This document shows, in pieces, positions 56,861 through 56,979 of a stretch of 56,979 bases of DNA. The stretch is taken from positions 1-56,979 of the forward strand of contig MU119517.1 in NCBI GenBank assembly GCA_014904845.1, written 5' to 3'. The notes under the pieces are model-generated. The model was not told the DNA's origin. It saw only the letters and a program-made list of their open reading frames with translations, and searched no databases. The DNA is from Acephala macrosclerotiorum. Lineage: Eukaryota > Ascomycota > Leotiomycetes > Helotiales > Mollisiaceae. Both the position numbers and the translations under genes were made by a program. Within the stretch, counting starts at the first letter, position 1. Every line of letters starts with the position of its first letter.

Positions 56861-56979
56861 GCGACTGCACGTGATACCCGACCCAACCTACAGTGCCACG
56901 TCAAGAGTCTGAGCCATAAGCGAAAACCCCACCAAAAATAGCCATTTTGCCTCTTTTTCTAAGACTAATATCTTTAGAA

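Overview
The window is nuclear DNA of a filamentous ascomycete (Pezizomycotina; a Leotiomycete would fit, but only genome style supports that). Short introns of about 45-120 nt with GT...CTRAY...AG signals, a fused HIS7, several Zn(II)2Cys6 regulators, an OrsD-type zinc-finger relic and strong RIP-like decay all point this way. No tRNA, rRNA or CRISPR array was recognised.

1-16.2 kb is a two-speed landscape. Blocks of extreme AT content (1-1010, 4290-4860, 5740-8390, 9486-13040) carry no coding sequence, and their few remaining C and G bases sit almost only in CpG. Between them lie islands: a 3'-5' exonuclease gene (2233-2982), a TG...CA-bounded LTR-like insert (8391-9485), a gag-like relic, a proline-rich gene interrupted by an assembly gap (13672-14218), a Ty3/gypsy pol relic (14450-15040) and a damaged PARP-type zinc-finger gene (15173-16200).

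16.8-30.8 kb is mostly ordinary gene space: HIS7 (histidine biosynthesis), an NmrA-like reductase, an amidase transcribed away from a Zn2Cys6 regulator across a CCGG-repeat promoter, a decayed OrsD-type mobile-element gene with a (TAGATA)n microsatellite, an unknown coiled-coil protein and glutathione synthetase.

30.9-34.1 kb is a graveyard of decayed genes. It holds a 313-codon frame whose six stops are all TAG, a J-domain gene without a start, and a Zn2Cys6 regulator with two TAGs, a frameshift and a lost zinc ligand.

34.4-56.9 kb contains a GPI-anchored GH76 mannosidase (DFG5/DCW1 type), a PhyH-family oxygenase, a large kinase with a C-terminal propeller-like region convergent with a CorA-like membrane protein, an amino-acid permease, and a beta-lactamase-fold hydrolase. 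The last group is an NCS1 (Fur-type) permease divergent from a thymine-7-hydroxylase-like 2-oxoglutarate oxygenase, followed by a Zn2Cys6 regulator. That trio looks like a small nucleobase-use cluster. Its permease carries a 4-bp tandem duplication that breaks the reading frame in this assembly.
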